From Cellvibrio sp. KY-GH-1 (lineage in GTDB: Bacteria; Pseudomonadota; Gammaproteobacteria; Pseudomonadales; Cellvibrionaceae), in assembly GCF_008806975.1 (NCBI RefSeq), contig NZ_CP031728.1, positions 4,113,501 through 4,177,500 on the forward strand: DNA of 64,000 bases. The letters are read 5' to 3'. Position 1 is the stretch's first letter, and the number at the start of each line of letters is the position of its first letter. Under the pieces are notes generated by a model. The model made no database searches. It had not been told where the DNA came from and saw only the letters and a program-made list of their open reading frames with translations. Shown piece after piece: positions 44,756 to 53,081 of the stretch. Both the position numbers and the translations under genes were made by a program.

Positions 44756-45059
44756 TTTGCGGTAAAAGAACTAATTTCGTGCGCTGCGCCAAAAGTTTGC
44801 ACCAATATGCATGCCTTGGCGCATCAACTCACATATCCTTTTTATCACAGATAAAAAATTACCCGCACCAAAAATAATCAAACGCCGTTATTTCAGGTTT
44901 AATTCCTATGTCAAACGCGAATTTATGGCGATTGGCACAAGTTTCGCTAAAGCCCGGTCACTACAAGTGAATTAACAATTCACGGAGCTGTTCTTAAGGG
45001 CAAACGTTAAGGAAGATATGGAACGCCCGGCCGCTCGACCACAGCGGTAATCACTACTC
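44756..45059. other. Intergenic region before the CheA-like kinase
   Basis: I find no gene here. A short stretch, GGGCAAACG near 44998-45006, recalls the start of the c-di-GMP-I (GEMM) riboswitch, but the first hairpin does not pair, so I do not call one. The promoter of the kinase operon should lie here. Confidence 0.4.
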
Positions 45060-47291
45060 ATGATCACGGGCGAACACATGTCAGGACTATTCAATTTCGA
45101 TTTCGGTAAATACCGCGGCATAATTATTTCGGTTGCATTGTTTTTATTGCTCGACGCATCGGTATTAATTTTCAACTTCTACGTTTCCTATGAAATTGCC
45201 GATGATGCGGTGGGTGTAAACCTGGCCGGGCGCCAGCGGATGCTATCGCAGCGCATGGCGAAAACCCTGCTGGTGTTGGATGCATCCAAAGATGATCCTA
45301 TTGCATTCAAAAATGCCTTCGATGAATTGCAATTAAGTAAGGGCTTATTTGATGAAACCCTGAGTGGATTTATTAATGGCGGCCAAGCACGCGGTGCAGG
45401 CAAAGACATAGTCACTCTGGAGCCCGTCCGCAATCGTCTGGGAAAAGATTCCCTGCAAAACACATTGCAGTTGTGGTTGCCCTATAAAAAATCCATTGAA
45501 ATTTTTGCGGACACCCTGGCTCGCGGTGAAGATTATTCGAGTGCGCTGGCAGTGGCAGTCGCATTGGCGCGCACCCACAATCTTACCATGCTCGCCTCCA
45601 TGAACGATCTCACCGTGAGTTTGGAGCAGGTGGCTGCGTCTAAAGCGACCCGCTTGCGCGCCATTCAAACTCTGGGCATTTGCCTCGCGATTATCAACTT
45701 CCTGTTTATTATGTTGCACTTTGTGCGGCAGCTGCGCGACAGCGATAAAGTGATCGAAAAAGCGCGCCGGGAAACGACTGAAATTCTGGAAACCGTTAAC
45801 GAAGGTCTGTTCCTGATTGACAAGGATTTGGTTATCGGTGAACAACATTCTGCAAAATTATCAGACGTGTTGGGCAAGCAGCAATTTGGTGGTCAGTCCT
45901 TCCAGTCGCTGCTGGAAAACATTGTCAGTGCGAAAGATGCCGACACCGCGCGTGGTTTTATCGAACTGTTGTTTGACCAAAAGATCAAGGAAAAGCTGAT
46001 TGGCGATTTAAATCCGCTCAACAATGTGGAAGTGAATATTGCCAACCAAAGTGGCGGCTTCCTGACCAAGCATTTGCAATTCAGTTTTGCACGCGCCTAT
46101 CAGAAAAACGATGATGACATTGCAGAAATTTCTCACGTCCTCGTTACCGTGCTGGATATTACTGAGCAGGTGAAACTGGAGCGCGCGTTAAACGAAAGTC
46201 GCAAACACAACGAGTCGCAGTTGGAAATGATCACCAGCTTGCTACATACACATCCGGGTTTGTTGCGCGAATTTATCGCCAACAGTTTTAACTGCTTTAA
46301 CCGCATTAATAATGTTTTGCGCCAACCGGCAAAAACCAATCAGGCTGTGCGTGATAAAGCCGTAAATATTTTTCGCGAAATTCATAATTTCAAAGGTGAA
46401 GCCGCTTCACTCAAGTTGGAATTCTTTGAAACAGCGGCACATAAAATGGAAGATACCTTGGCAGAATTGCGCGATAAGCAGGATTTAACCGGCAACGATT
46501 ATCTGGGCCTTACCGTACAGCTGGAAAATTTAATCAGTTACACCCAGCAAGTGGAACACCTCACAGAAAAATTGGGTCAGTTTGCCATTGTAAGTGGCAA
46601 TAAAGCAAAAACGGTATCTACCCCAGTTGCTAGCAACCGCCCGGGCCGTACCTGGGATCACTTGCACGAGTTCGTACAAAATATCGCGGCGCGCAACGGC
46701 AAGTTGGTAAAACTGGTGGCGAGTGGATTAAGTGAGTTGGAATTGGAACCCGGCTACGAACAACAGCTAAAAGAAATTGTAATCCAATTACTGCGTAATT
46801 CTGTAGTGCACGGCATAGAAACGCCGAGCGATCGCGAACTCTGTGAAAAGCCGATGGAAGGTCGGATTGATTTGCGCCTGGCGAAAATTTCCGATACCGA
46901 AATGGAATTGACGGTAATGGACGACGGTGCAGGCTTGGACTACGACGCGATTCGCGAAAAAGCATTTGCTTCCGGAAAATGGCCAGAGGATGAAATTGAA
47001 TCCTGGACTAACAAGCATTTGTTGGGATTAATTTTCCACGAAGGATTTAGCACCGCACCGGAAGTTTCTAAAGACGCAGGCCGCGGTGTGGGTATGGAAG
47101 CCGTAATGAACCATGTACTGGAGCATCGAGGAAAAATTACGGTTTCCAGTCGTCGCAGTCGCCACTGTCGCTTTGTGATAACGCTGCCGATTATCGCAGT
47201 AGAATCCAACGCTGATTCCTCCACATGCGACTTTTCCTCAACAAAGTCTTCGAATGGAGATACATCGAACGGCAATGATATCGCGGCCTGA
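45060..47291 (+). CDS. Hybrid sensor with PilJ-type N terminus, PAS-like, Hpt and CheA-like ATPase domains
   Basis: This 743-residue membrane signalling kinase begins with a membrane segment near residues 20-40 and a PilJ-type periplasmic domain (VGVNLAGRQRMLSQRMAKTL). A second membrane segment lies near 205-222, followed by a PAS-like region (IDKDLVIGEQHSAKL) and a short coil. An Hpt domain with His442 in IHNFKGEAASL follows. The C-terminal ATPase is CheA-like: LRNSVVHGIETPSDR (N box), DDGAGLDYDAIREKA (G1) and GRGVGMEAV (G2). It seems to phosphorylate the CheY-like protein encoded next. An alternative start is ATG at 45078. Confidence 0.88.
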   Translation: MITGEHMSGLFNFDFGKYRGIIISVALFLLLDASVLIFNFYVSYEIADDAVGVNLAGRQRMLSQRMAKTLLVLDASKDDPIAFKNAFDELQLSKGLFDETLSGFINGGQARGAGKDIVTLEPVRNRLGKDSLQNTLQLWLPYKKSIEIFADTLARGEDYSSALAVAVALARTHNLTMLASMNDLTVSLEQVAASKATRLRAIQTLGICLAIINFLFIMLHFVRQLRDSDKVIEKARRETTEILETVNEGLFLIDKDLVIGEQHSAKLSDVLGKQQFGGQSFQSLLENIVSAKDADTARGFIELLFDQKIKEKLIGDLNPLNNVEVNIANQSGGFLTKHLQFSFARAYQKNDDDIAEISHVLVTVLDITEQVKLERALNESRKHNESQLEMITSLLHTHPGLLREFIANSFNCFNRINNVLRQPAKTNQAVRDKAVNIFREIHNFKGEAASLKLEFFETAAHKMEDTLAELRDKQDLTGNDYLGLTVQLENLISYTQQVEHLTEKLGQFAIVSGNKAKTVSTPVASNRPGRTWDHLHEFVQNIAARNGKLVKLVASGLSELELEPGYEQQLKEIVIQLLRNSVVHGIETPSDRELCEKPMEGRIDLRLAKISDTEMELTVMDDGAGLDYDAIREKAFASGKWPEDEIESWTNKHLLGLIFHEGFSTAPEVSKDAGRGVGMEAVMNHVLEHRGKITVSSRRSRHCRFVITLPIIAVESNADSSTCDFSSTKSSNGDTSNGNDIAA

Positions 47292-47321
47292 TTTTTATAA
47301 GGATTTTTGGAGAAGTAATTA

Positions 47322-47684
47322 ATGTTATCGCTAATGATTGTGGATGATTCCAATATTATCCGCCGCAAAATAGAACGCTGTAACGATTCAGATAAATTCC
47401 AGGTGGTGGCCGCGGCTGCGAATGGAATGCAAGCCGTTGCACTCTATAAGGAAACTCGTCCGCAAGTAGTGACTATGGATTTAACCATGCCGGAAATGGA
47501 TGGCATTGCCTGCATCCAGCAATTAATGGCACTGGACCCAGGCTTGCGTATTCTGGTGATTTCCGCGCTGTCTGATAAGGCCACGGGCATTGAAGCCTTG
47601 AAAAAAGGCGCGCGTGGATTTTTGTGTAAACCCTTTACGGATGAACAATTGCTGGAAGCGCTGACTGAGTTAACCGAGGATTAA
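47322..47684 (+). CDS. CheY-like single-domain response regulator
   Basis: This 120-residue receiver has the Asp pair in LMIVDDSN, the phospho-acceptor Asp in VTMDLTMPEMDG, conserved Ser/Thr in LVISALSDK and Lys in GFLCKPFTD. It has no output domain. The gene begins 30 bp after the CheA-like kinase gene, with GGAG upstream. It is the likely phosphotransfer partner of that kinase and may be dephosphorylated by the CheX protein encoded next. Confidence 0.93.
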   Translation: MLSLMIVDDSNIIRRKIERCNDSDKFQVVAAAANGMQAVALYKETRPQVVTMDLTMPEMDGIACIQQLMALDPGLRILVISALSDKATGIEALKKGARGFLCKPFTDEQLLEALTELTED

Positions 47685-47692
47685 TTGTTAAA

Positions 47693-48142
47693 ATGTCTCA
47701 AGAAACCTTGCAAGTATTTATCGACGGCGTTGTGCGCTATTTTCATCACACCAACGACAAGGAAGTAAAAGTAGGCACGCCCTATCTGGTGGAAAACGAC
47801 AATCCAGCGGCCTATGACGTAACGGGCATTATCGGAATTTCTGGCCCCTATCGCGGCTGTGTGTATTTCACCGCGCCGCGCATTTTGCTGAAACATCTAT
47901 TGCTCAGTATTGGTGAGCTGGATACTAGCAACGAACATATTTTTGATTTGGTGGGCGAAGTGGCCAATACCATTTCCGGCAATGCGCGTAGCCAGTTTGG
48001 CCATGAATTTATGATTTCAGTTCCAGTGATGATAGAAGGTGCGCCCAACCAAATTCATTTGCCCCGGCAGATGCGCTCTTATGTGATTCCGGTTTATTGG
48101 AAGGCCTATCACGCCGCCGTGGTTATCTGCCTGGAACATTAA
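47693..48142 (+). CDS. CheX-family phosphatase for CheY-like proteins
   Basis: This 149-residue cytoplasmic protein fits CheX/CheC. The conserved active helix is LVGEVANTISGNARSQFG, including the Glu and Asn that CheX/CheC use to dephosphorylate CheY. The gene lies 8 bp after the CheY-like gene, completing a kinase-receiver-phosphatase operon. An AGGA ribosome site precedes the ATG by 11 nt. Its TAA shares TTAA with the convergent MFS gene. Confidence 0.88.
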   Translation: MSQETLQVFIDGVVRYFHHTNDKEVKVGTPYLVENDNPAAYDVTGIIGISGPYRGCVYFTAPRILLKHLLLSIGELDTSNEHIFDLVGEVANTISGNARSQFGHEFMISVPVMIEGAPNQIHLPRQMRSYVIPVYWKAYHAAVVICLEH

Positions 48143-49338
48143 TGAGTTGTAATCACACTTTTGTTGGCCCACCAAAACCAGATTTGGCAAATTAATACGC
48201 CCATTACTCCCGCGAGCATCAGCAATGAAAAAGGCATGGCGGTGCCGGTATAGAAAAATGCGAGCAGTGGCCCGGCAAAGGCGCCGCTGCCAAAGCGCAG
48301 TGTGCCGGTAACGGCGGTGGTCGACCCGCTGTTGTGGGGAAATTTCATCAGCAGGATTGCATCGGCATTGGTGCCCATCAGGGTGAGCGAGCCCATCAAA
48401 AATGCGACGGCGGCGACTGTGTAACCTATTGGCAATTGCCAATAATTGACCAAACATAACAGTAACGCGCTCGCTAGCCCAATGGCTAACCCTGTGCGCA
48501 GCATACGCAAGGGGCCGTAGCGTGTGACTAACCGGCTGTTGATAAAATTAGCGCCCATCAAACAAAATACATTCAACCCAAACAGCAAACTAAATACTTG
48601 CTCGCTAACACCGAAGTAGTTGATGTAAAGAAACGATACCGCGGTGATAAAGCAGAAAAATGCAAACGATCCAAACATCATGCTGGCGATCATGGGGCGT
48701 GCTTGCGGGTTGGAAAAAATAATTTTATAGCCGCTAAAAAAATTTCGGTTACGTTTTTCCGTGTCCGCTGCAATGGGCTTACTGATTTCCGGGAGCCATT
48801 TCCATACGAGCGCAAAAATCAGGGCTCCATAAATCGCCAACACAATAAAAATACTGCGCCATTCGCTAAACCACAAAATGCCGCTACCAATACTCGGTGC
48901 AAGCAGTGGAGCGAGCATCATCATCATGGACAGGTACGACATACCTTTGGCAGTGTGTTCCTGATACAAATGCCGCACGAGTCCCGGCACTACCACTGTG
49001 GCAGCCGCACCGCAAAAAGCCTGGGTCGTACGCAGCGTTAGGAAGAGTTCGATGTTGTGTGCGAATACCAAACCGACACTACTTAGGGTAAATCCTGTTA
49101 AACCAAAAATCGCTAACGGCCGCCGCCCGAGTTGATCTGCCAATGGCCCAAATAACAACATGCCGCTCGCATAGGCGGCGAGAAAAATACTCAGCGATTG
49201 CTGCACATTGCCAATATGGGTGTTGAGGCTGTGGGCAATATCCGGCATGGCCGGCAGGTACATATCGACAGCAAGGGGCGTAATGGCAATTACGGCGGCG
49301 AGCAGTACAATTAAATAGGGGTGGGATTCGCGGGTCAT
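48139..49338 (-). CDS. MFS drug exporter of the Bcr/CflA family
   Basis: This 399-residue inner-membrane proton antiporter has twelve predicted helices. The typical first helices (ITPLAVDMYLPAMPDIAHSL) and motif A (GPLADQLGRRPLAIFGL) place it in the Bcr/CflA group, which exports drugs or small metabolites such as sulfonamide. A 15-bp inverted repeat lies in its promoter, suggesting control by a dimeric repressor. The stop overlaps the convergent cheX stop. Confidence 0.93.
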   Translation of the reverse strand: MTRESHPYLIVLLAAVIAITPLAVDMYLPAMPDIAHSLNTHIGNVQQSLSIFLAAYASGMLLFGPLADQLGRRPLAIFGLTGFTLSSVGLVFAHNIELFLTLRTTQAFCGAAATVVVPGLVRHLYQEHTAKGMSYLSMMMMLAPLLAPSIGSGILWFSEWRSIFIVLAIYGALIFALVWKWLPEISKPIAADTEKRNRNFFSGYKIIFSNPQARPMIASMMFGSFAFFCFITAVSFLYINYFGVSEQVFSLLFGLNVFCLMGANFINSRLVTRYGPLRMLRTGLAIGLASALLLCLVNYWQLPIGYTVAAVAFLMGSLTLMGTNADAILLMKFPHNSGSTTAVTGTLRFGSGAFAGPLLAFFYTGTAMPFSLLMLAGVMGVLICQIWFWWANKSVITTH

Positions 49339-49344
49339 GAAATG

Positions 49345-49398
49345 GCTCGTTAACTAACTCAGCTTATAGACTAGACGGTGGTCAGTTAATTAACGAGC
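49345..49398. promoter_or_regulatory. Inverted repeat in the MFS exporter promoter
   Basis: GCTCGTTAACTAACT (49345-49359) and AGTTAATTAACGAGC (49384-49398) pair at 14 of 15 positions with a 24-bp spacer. The repeat begins 7 bp before the start codon. It may be an operator or a 5'-UTR hairpin. Confidence 0.5.
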
Positions 49399-49454
49399 GC
49401 TCTGGGTAAAAGGGAATCAACCAAAATTTCGATGATTTGCGATTGTTTGTGCGA

Positions 49455-49557
49455 GTGCAGAATAGTATTTAATTCAAAACACGCCGTGAATACATCCATG
49501 TAGGCTCGAATCGGCATCCATGCCTCATACGGTTTTGAATCAAATACTATTCTTCAC
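49455..49557. repeat. Structured palindromic element, copy A
   Basis: The outer arms (49455-49480 and 49532-49557) pair at 24 of 26 positions and are specific to this site (ending AATTCAAAAC). The core (49481-49531) opens with ACGCCGTGAA, then a hairpin TACATCCATGTA, GGCTC, and a second hairpin GGCATCCATGCC flanked by GAAT/ATAC. The same core with compensating changes occurs at 57201-57252. It lies between the MFS promoter and the end of the 156-residue gene. It shows no T-tract. Confidence 0.8.
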
Positions 49558-49571
49558 CTTGGAGTTAATCA

Positions 49572-50000
49572 TTAATCGATGCAATTATTTTTTAATTTGG
49601 TTATAGCATCTGCATAAAGTGGTTGAAGAAGTTCTAATTGGTTATCGCCCAGATATTTTTGCGCAAATTCCCAGGGAGCAACGCCATTATTCCAATCGCA
49701 ATTAATCGTGGCGATAGTGGCGAGGTTTTGCGCGACTGCGGTTTTTAAATAAGGGTGATACTGTTTTTCGGCGGCGAAGACGGCAAATTTATCCAGCTCG
49801 GCCACATAAAAATCGACCGGCAATTTAAAGCTGACTTTATGTATGCCCGCTTGCTCCATAATGGCTTTGACATACATGGGCTTGAGGCTGGCCTGGGTCT
49901 TTGGCCAATCTTCCAGATTAAAGGCGCCGGCTTGGGCTGCGGCATGAAATGGAATAAGCAGACAGAGGAACGTGAGAAAACGGGTGTAACGCAGGAACAT
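49572..50000 (-). CDS. Small exported protein of unknown function
   Basis: From the ATG at 50000, with GGAG 7 nt upstream, the product has 142 residues; the in-frame start at 50042 would add an awkward N terminus. The signal peptide (MFLRYTRFLTFLCLLIPFHA) ends near AAAQA. The mature part has paired Cys and is mostly helical (LKPMYVKAIMEQAGIHKVSF, YADAITKLKNNCID). I recognise no family. It is a single gene with copy A of the palindromic element downstream. Confidence 0.65.
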   Translation of the reverse strand: MFLRYTRFLTFLCLLIPFHAAAQAGAFNLEDWPKTQASLKPMYVKAIMEQAGIHKVSFKLPVDFYVAELDKFAVFAAEKQYHPYLKTAVAQNLATIATINCDWNNGVAPWEFAQKYLGDNQLELLQPLYADAITKLKNNCID

Positions 50001-50257
50001 AAACAGACTCCATGGGATTAATACTGACGCCATTATAACCATTTTGTAGTTTGAGGCGCCTGTAAGGCAAGTATCGATTGACTTTGGAGGTGGCGAGTGT
50101 ACACTGGGCCTCGCTTGAAAGTACGATTAATATTTATGCACATCATTTCGAAGTTCCATTAAGTACCTCGTCCTGTTTCATAAGTAATTCCCACATTTCC
50201 AGCACAAACTGCCCGTTCGCGGGTATCAATTACTTCTGTTTAAATAGGATGATTAAC

Positions 50258-50467
50258 ATGTCCAAGACTGTTACCGGTACCGTTAAGTGGTTCAACGAAG
50301 CTAAAGGTTTCGGCTTTATTGCTCAAGAATCTGGTCCAGATGTATTTGCACACTTCAGTGCAATTTCTGGCACTGGCTTCAAAACCCTGGCTGAAGGCCA
50401 AAAAGTGAGCTTCACTGTGACTCAAGGCCAAAAAGGCCCACAAGCTGAAAACATCACTGCTATCTAA
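50258..50467 (+). CDS. Cold-shock protein, CspA family
   Basis: This 69-residue nucleic-acid-binding protein has a single cold-shock domain. It carries RNP1 (KGFGFI) and RNP2 (VFAHF) and the normal opening [12 protein letters not shown]. The ATG at 50258 has AGGAT upstream; the longer frame from 50078 is not a real N terminus but may be its long 5' leader, a common trait of cold-inducible csp mRNAs. A terminator follows. It probably acts as an RNA chaperone. Confidence 0.95.
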   Translation: MSKTVTGTVKWFNEAKGFGFIAQESGPDVFAHFSAISGTGFKTLAEGQKVSFTVTQGQKGPQAENITAI

Positions 50468-50491
50468 TTTCTAACGAGATTAGCGGTAGCT

Positions 50492-50522
50492 AAAAAGGCG
50501 AGACTTACAGTCTCGCCTTTTT
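50492..50522 (+). terminator. Rho-independent terminator after the cold-shock gene
   Basis: AAAAAGGCGAGACT (50492-50505) and AGTCTCGCCTTTTT (50509-50522) form a 14-bp perfect stem with a 3-nt loop and a T-tract. Confidence 0.92.
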
Positions 50523-50641
50523 TATTGCCTGTTGTTTGGGCGACCCTGACCTGACAAAGATCACCTCTTGCTTGACGGCGCTTGTTTTTGGTCATCGCCC
50601 GCCCAATCTTCCTGAAAACTCCGCTGTAGTCAGGAACTGCT

Positions 50642-52402
50642 ATGACAAATCCCCTCTCCCGTCGCGAAATCTTGTTTGATCTGCTGCGCCCCTATCGTCT
50701 GCGGATACTGGCTGCATTGGTCGCTTTGGTGGTTGCTGCAGCGTCGGTATTGTTAATTGGTCAGGGGTTGCGTCAGGTCATCGATAAAGGTTTTGTCGCT
50801 GGTAGCGCTGAATGGCTCAACTATGCGCTGTTGGGTATGTTAGCGGTGATTCTGGTGATGTCGCTGGCGACCTATACACGCTTTTATCTGGTGTCCTGGT
50901 TGGGTGAGCGAATCACCGCTGATTTACGCCGCCGAGTGTTTGCCCATTTATTACATTTATCGCCCGAATTTTTTGAGCAGAATCGCACAGGCGATGTGCT
51001 CTCACGCCTCACCAATGACACCACTCAACTAGAAACTGTCATTGGCTCCAGTGTTTCTATGGCATTGCGCAATGCGCTCCTTTTATTGGGCGGCTTGGTG
51101 ATGCTAGCAATTACCAGTTTGAAACTCACCTTGCTGGTGTTGTTGGCGATTCCTTTTGTATTAGTGCCAATAATTGCGTTTGGCCGCCGCGTGCGTACCC
51201 TGGCGCGTGCGAGCCAGGATTCAGTCGCCAATGTGGGTGCCTACACCGATGAAGTCATCCACGAAATTCGCACCGTCCAAGCCTACGGGCATGAGGTTGA
51301 ATCGGCGCACGAATTTAATACCAGGGTAGAGGCTACGTTTTCCACCGGCATTAAACGCATACGCCAGCGCGCGTTATTAGTTGCGGCGGTGATTACCTTA
51401 GTGTTTAGTGCTATTGCGCTAATTTTGTGGGTTGGTGGGCACGATGTGTTGAGCGGTGCAATTAGCGCCGGTGAATTATCGGCATTTATTTTTTACGCGG
51501 TAATTGTCGCGAGTGCCATGGGCACTATCTCAGAAGTCATCGGCGACGTGCAGCGCGCAGCGGGTGCGACTGAGCGATTGGTTGAATTATTGGCCACGCC
51601 ATCCAGTTTGCCGCAAGTGCAAAATCCACAAGCGTTGCCAGTGCCAGCCGTCGGTGCTGTTGCTATGCGCAGCATTACCTTCTCTTATCCTTCGCGCCCC
51701 GATGTGGCCGTGTTTGAAAATTTTAATTTGCAAATTAATCCCGGCGAAAAAATTGCGCTGGTGGGGCCGTCGGGTGCGGGTAAAACCACGGTATTTCAAT
51801 TGCTGCAGCGGTTTTATGATCCCCAAGCGGGTGAAATTGTGGTGGATGGCATTAATGTTAAAGATGCAGATATCAAAGCCCTGCGTGAACGTATCGCGTT
51901 GGTGCCGCAAGATCCGGTGATTTTTGCCAGCAGCCTGCGCGACAACGTGCGCTATGGACGCCCTGCTGCAACGGATGCAGAAGTTATTGCAGCATGTAAA
52001 GCAGCGTTTGCGATGGAATTTATCGAGCAATTGCCGGAAGGTTTGGATAGTTTTTTAGGCGAGCGAGGTGTGCGATTGTCGGGCGGGCAAAAACAGCGCA
52101 TCGCCATTGCGCGCGCAATTCTTGCTGACCGCCCCATTTTATTATTGGATGAAGCGACCAGTGCTCTGGATTCCAACAGCGAACAACAGGTACAACAGGC
52201 CCTGGAAGTGCTAATGCAAAATCGCACTACGATTATGATTGCGCATCGACTATCAACAGTGATTAACGCCGATAAAATTCTGGTGCTGCAACAAGGCAGC
52301 ATTGTTGCGAGCGGTACTCATCAGGAGTTGCTTGCAAGTAGCGAACTTTACCAACAGCTGGCTCGTTTGCAATTTCAACCCGGTGCGTTTCAGGATAAAT
52401 AA
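50642..52402 (+). CDS. ABC transporter, MsbA/ABCB-type fused permease-ATPase
   Basis: This 586-residue inner-membrane exporter carries six membrane helices in the first 310 residues, with the ABCB loop signature FFEQNRTGDVLSRLTNDT. The ATPase follows: GPSGAGKTT (Walker A), the Q-loop in ALVPQDPVIF, LSGGQKQRIAIAR (signature) and LLLDEATSALD (Walker B). It would act as a homodimer exporting a lipid, peptide or drug. AGGAA precedes the ATG. The DesK/DesR-like genes converge on it but have no evident regulatory link. Confidence 0.9.
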   Translation: MTNPLSRREILFDLLRPYRLRILAALVALVVAAASVLLIGQGLRQVIDKGFVAGSAEWLNYALLGMLAVILVMSLATYTRFYLVSWLGERITADLRRRVFAHLLHLSPEFFEQNRTGDVLSRLTNDTTQLETVIGSSVSMALRNALLLLGGLVMLAITSLKLTLLVLLAIPFVLVPIIAFGRRVRTLARASQDSVANVGAYTDEVIHEIRTVQAYGHEVESAHEFNTRVEATFSTGIKRIRQRALLVAAVITLVFSAIALILWVGGHDVLSGAISAGELSAFIFYAVIVASAMGTISEVIGDVQRAAGATERLVELLATPSSLPQVQNPQALPVPAVGAVAMRSITFSYPSRPDVAVFENFNLQINPGEKIALVGPSGAGKTTVFQLLQRFYDPQAGEIVVDGINVKDADIKALRERIALVPQDPVIFASSLRDNVRYGRPAATDAEVIAACKAAFAMEFIEQLPEGLDSFLGERGVRLSGGQKQRIAIARAILADRPILLLDEATSALDSNSEQQVQQALEVLMQNRTTIMIAHRLSTVINADKILVLQQGSIVASGTHQELLASSELYQQLARLQFQPGAFQDK

Positions 52403-52469
52403 CCCGCCGTTGCCAGCGAGGTGATGCAAAATGCGATAAACCAGTTCATAGTGACTCTGTGTGAGTGGA

Positions 52470-53081
52470 TCACACCAGACCGGTGTTAATCGCCTTGAGC
52501 ACTGCCTGGGTTCGATCGCGGCAGTCGAGTTTGGCAAGTAGGTTAGAAATATGATTGCGTACTGTACCTTCTGCCAAAAAAATCGCGCTTGCTATTTCTT
52601 TGTTGGAAAATCCACCCACGAGCAAACGCAAAATTTGCAACTCCCGCTCTGATAGTTCCAGCGTAGATTTTTTTTGGTGATGCTCGCGCAGCAATTCCGG
52701 TTCCGCTAAAAACGTAGAGCCGGTAACAATCGCCTGCAAGCTACTGATCAGCTTTTCCAGCGAAATATCTTTTAATAAAAAACCATTGGCGCCAGCGATC
52801 AGGCTTTGGCTAAACAATTCTGCATCGTCAAAGGTGGTGAGCATTAACACCGGGGTGGAATTTTTTTGGGCGCGCAGCCGTTTTACTAGAGCAATTCCAT
52901 CCATTTCCGGCATGCGTATATCGGCCAGCAGCGCATTAACCGGTTGTTGGGCGATTAAGGTTAAGGCTTCTTCCCCATTACGTGCTTCCCAGAGTACGCG
53001 CGCGTGTCCGGAAATTGCCAGTAGTCCGGCGATGCCTTGCCGTACCAATTGTTGATCGTCGACCAAACCTATATCAAGCAT
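52470..53081 (-). CDS. NarL/FixJ-family response regulator (DesR-like)
   Basis: This 203-residue transcription factor has an N-terminal receiver (DIGLVDDQQLVRQGIAG, phospho-acceptor Asp in LLADIRMPEMDG, LTTFDD and K in GFLLKDI) and a C-terminal LuxR HTH (ELSERELQILRLLVGG, SNKEIASAIFLAEGTVRNHI). Its ATG overlaps the end of the kinase gene by 8 bp, so translation is coupled. It is the partner of that kinase. The genes it controls are unknown. Confidence 0.95.
   Translation of the reverse strand: MLDIGLVDDQQLVRQGIAGLLAISGHARVLWEARNGEEALTLIAQQPVNALLADIRMPEMDGIALVKRLRAQKNSTPVLMLTTFDDAELFSQSLIAGANGFLLKDISLEKLISSLQAIVTGSTFLAEPELLREHHQKKSTLELSERELQILRLLVGGFSNKEIASAIFLAEGTVRNHISNLLAKLDCRDRTQAVLKAINTGLV

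Noticed and set aside
44987..45059. A GEMM (c-di-GMP-I) riboswitch-like stretch, GGGCAAACG followed by GGAA and GGAACGC, before the CheA-like kinase
   Set aside because: The segment that should form the first GNRA-capped hairpin does not pair, and the later conserved parts are missing.
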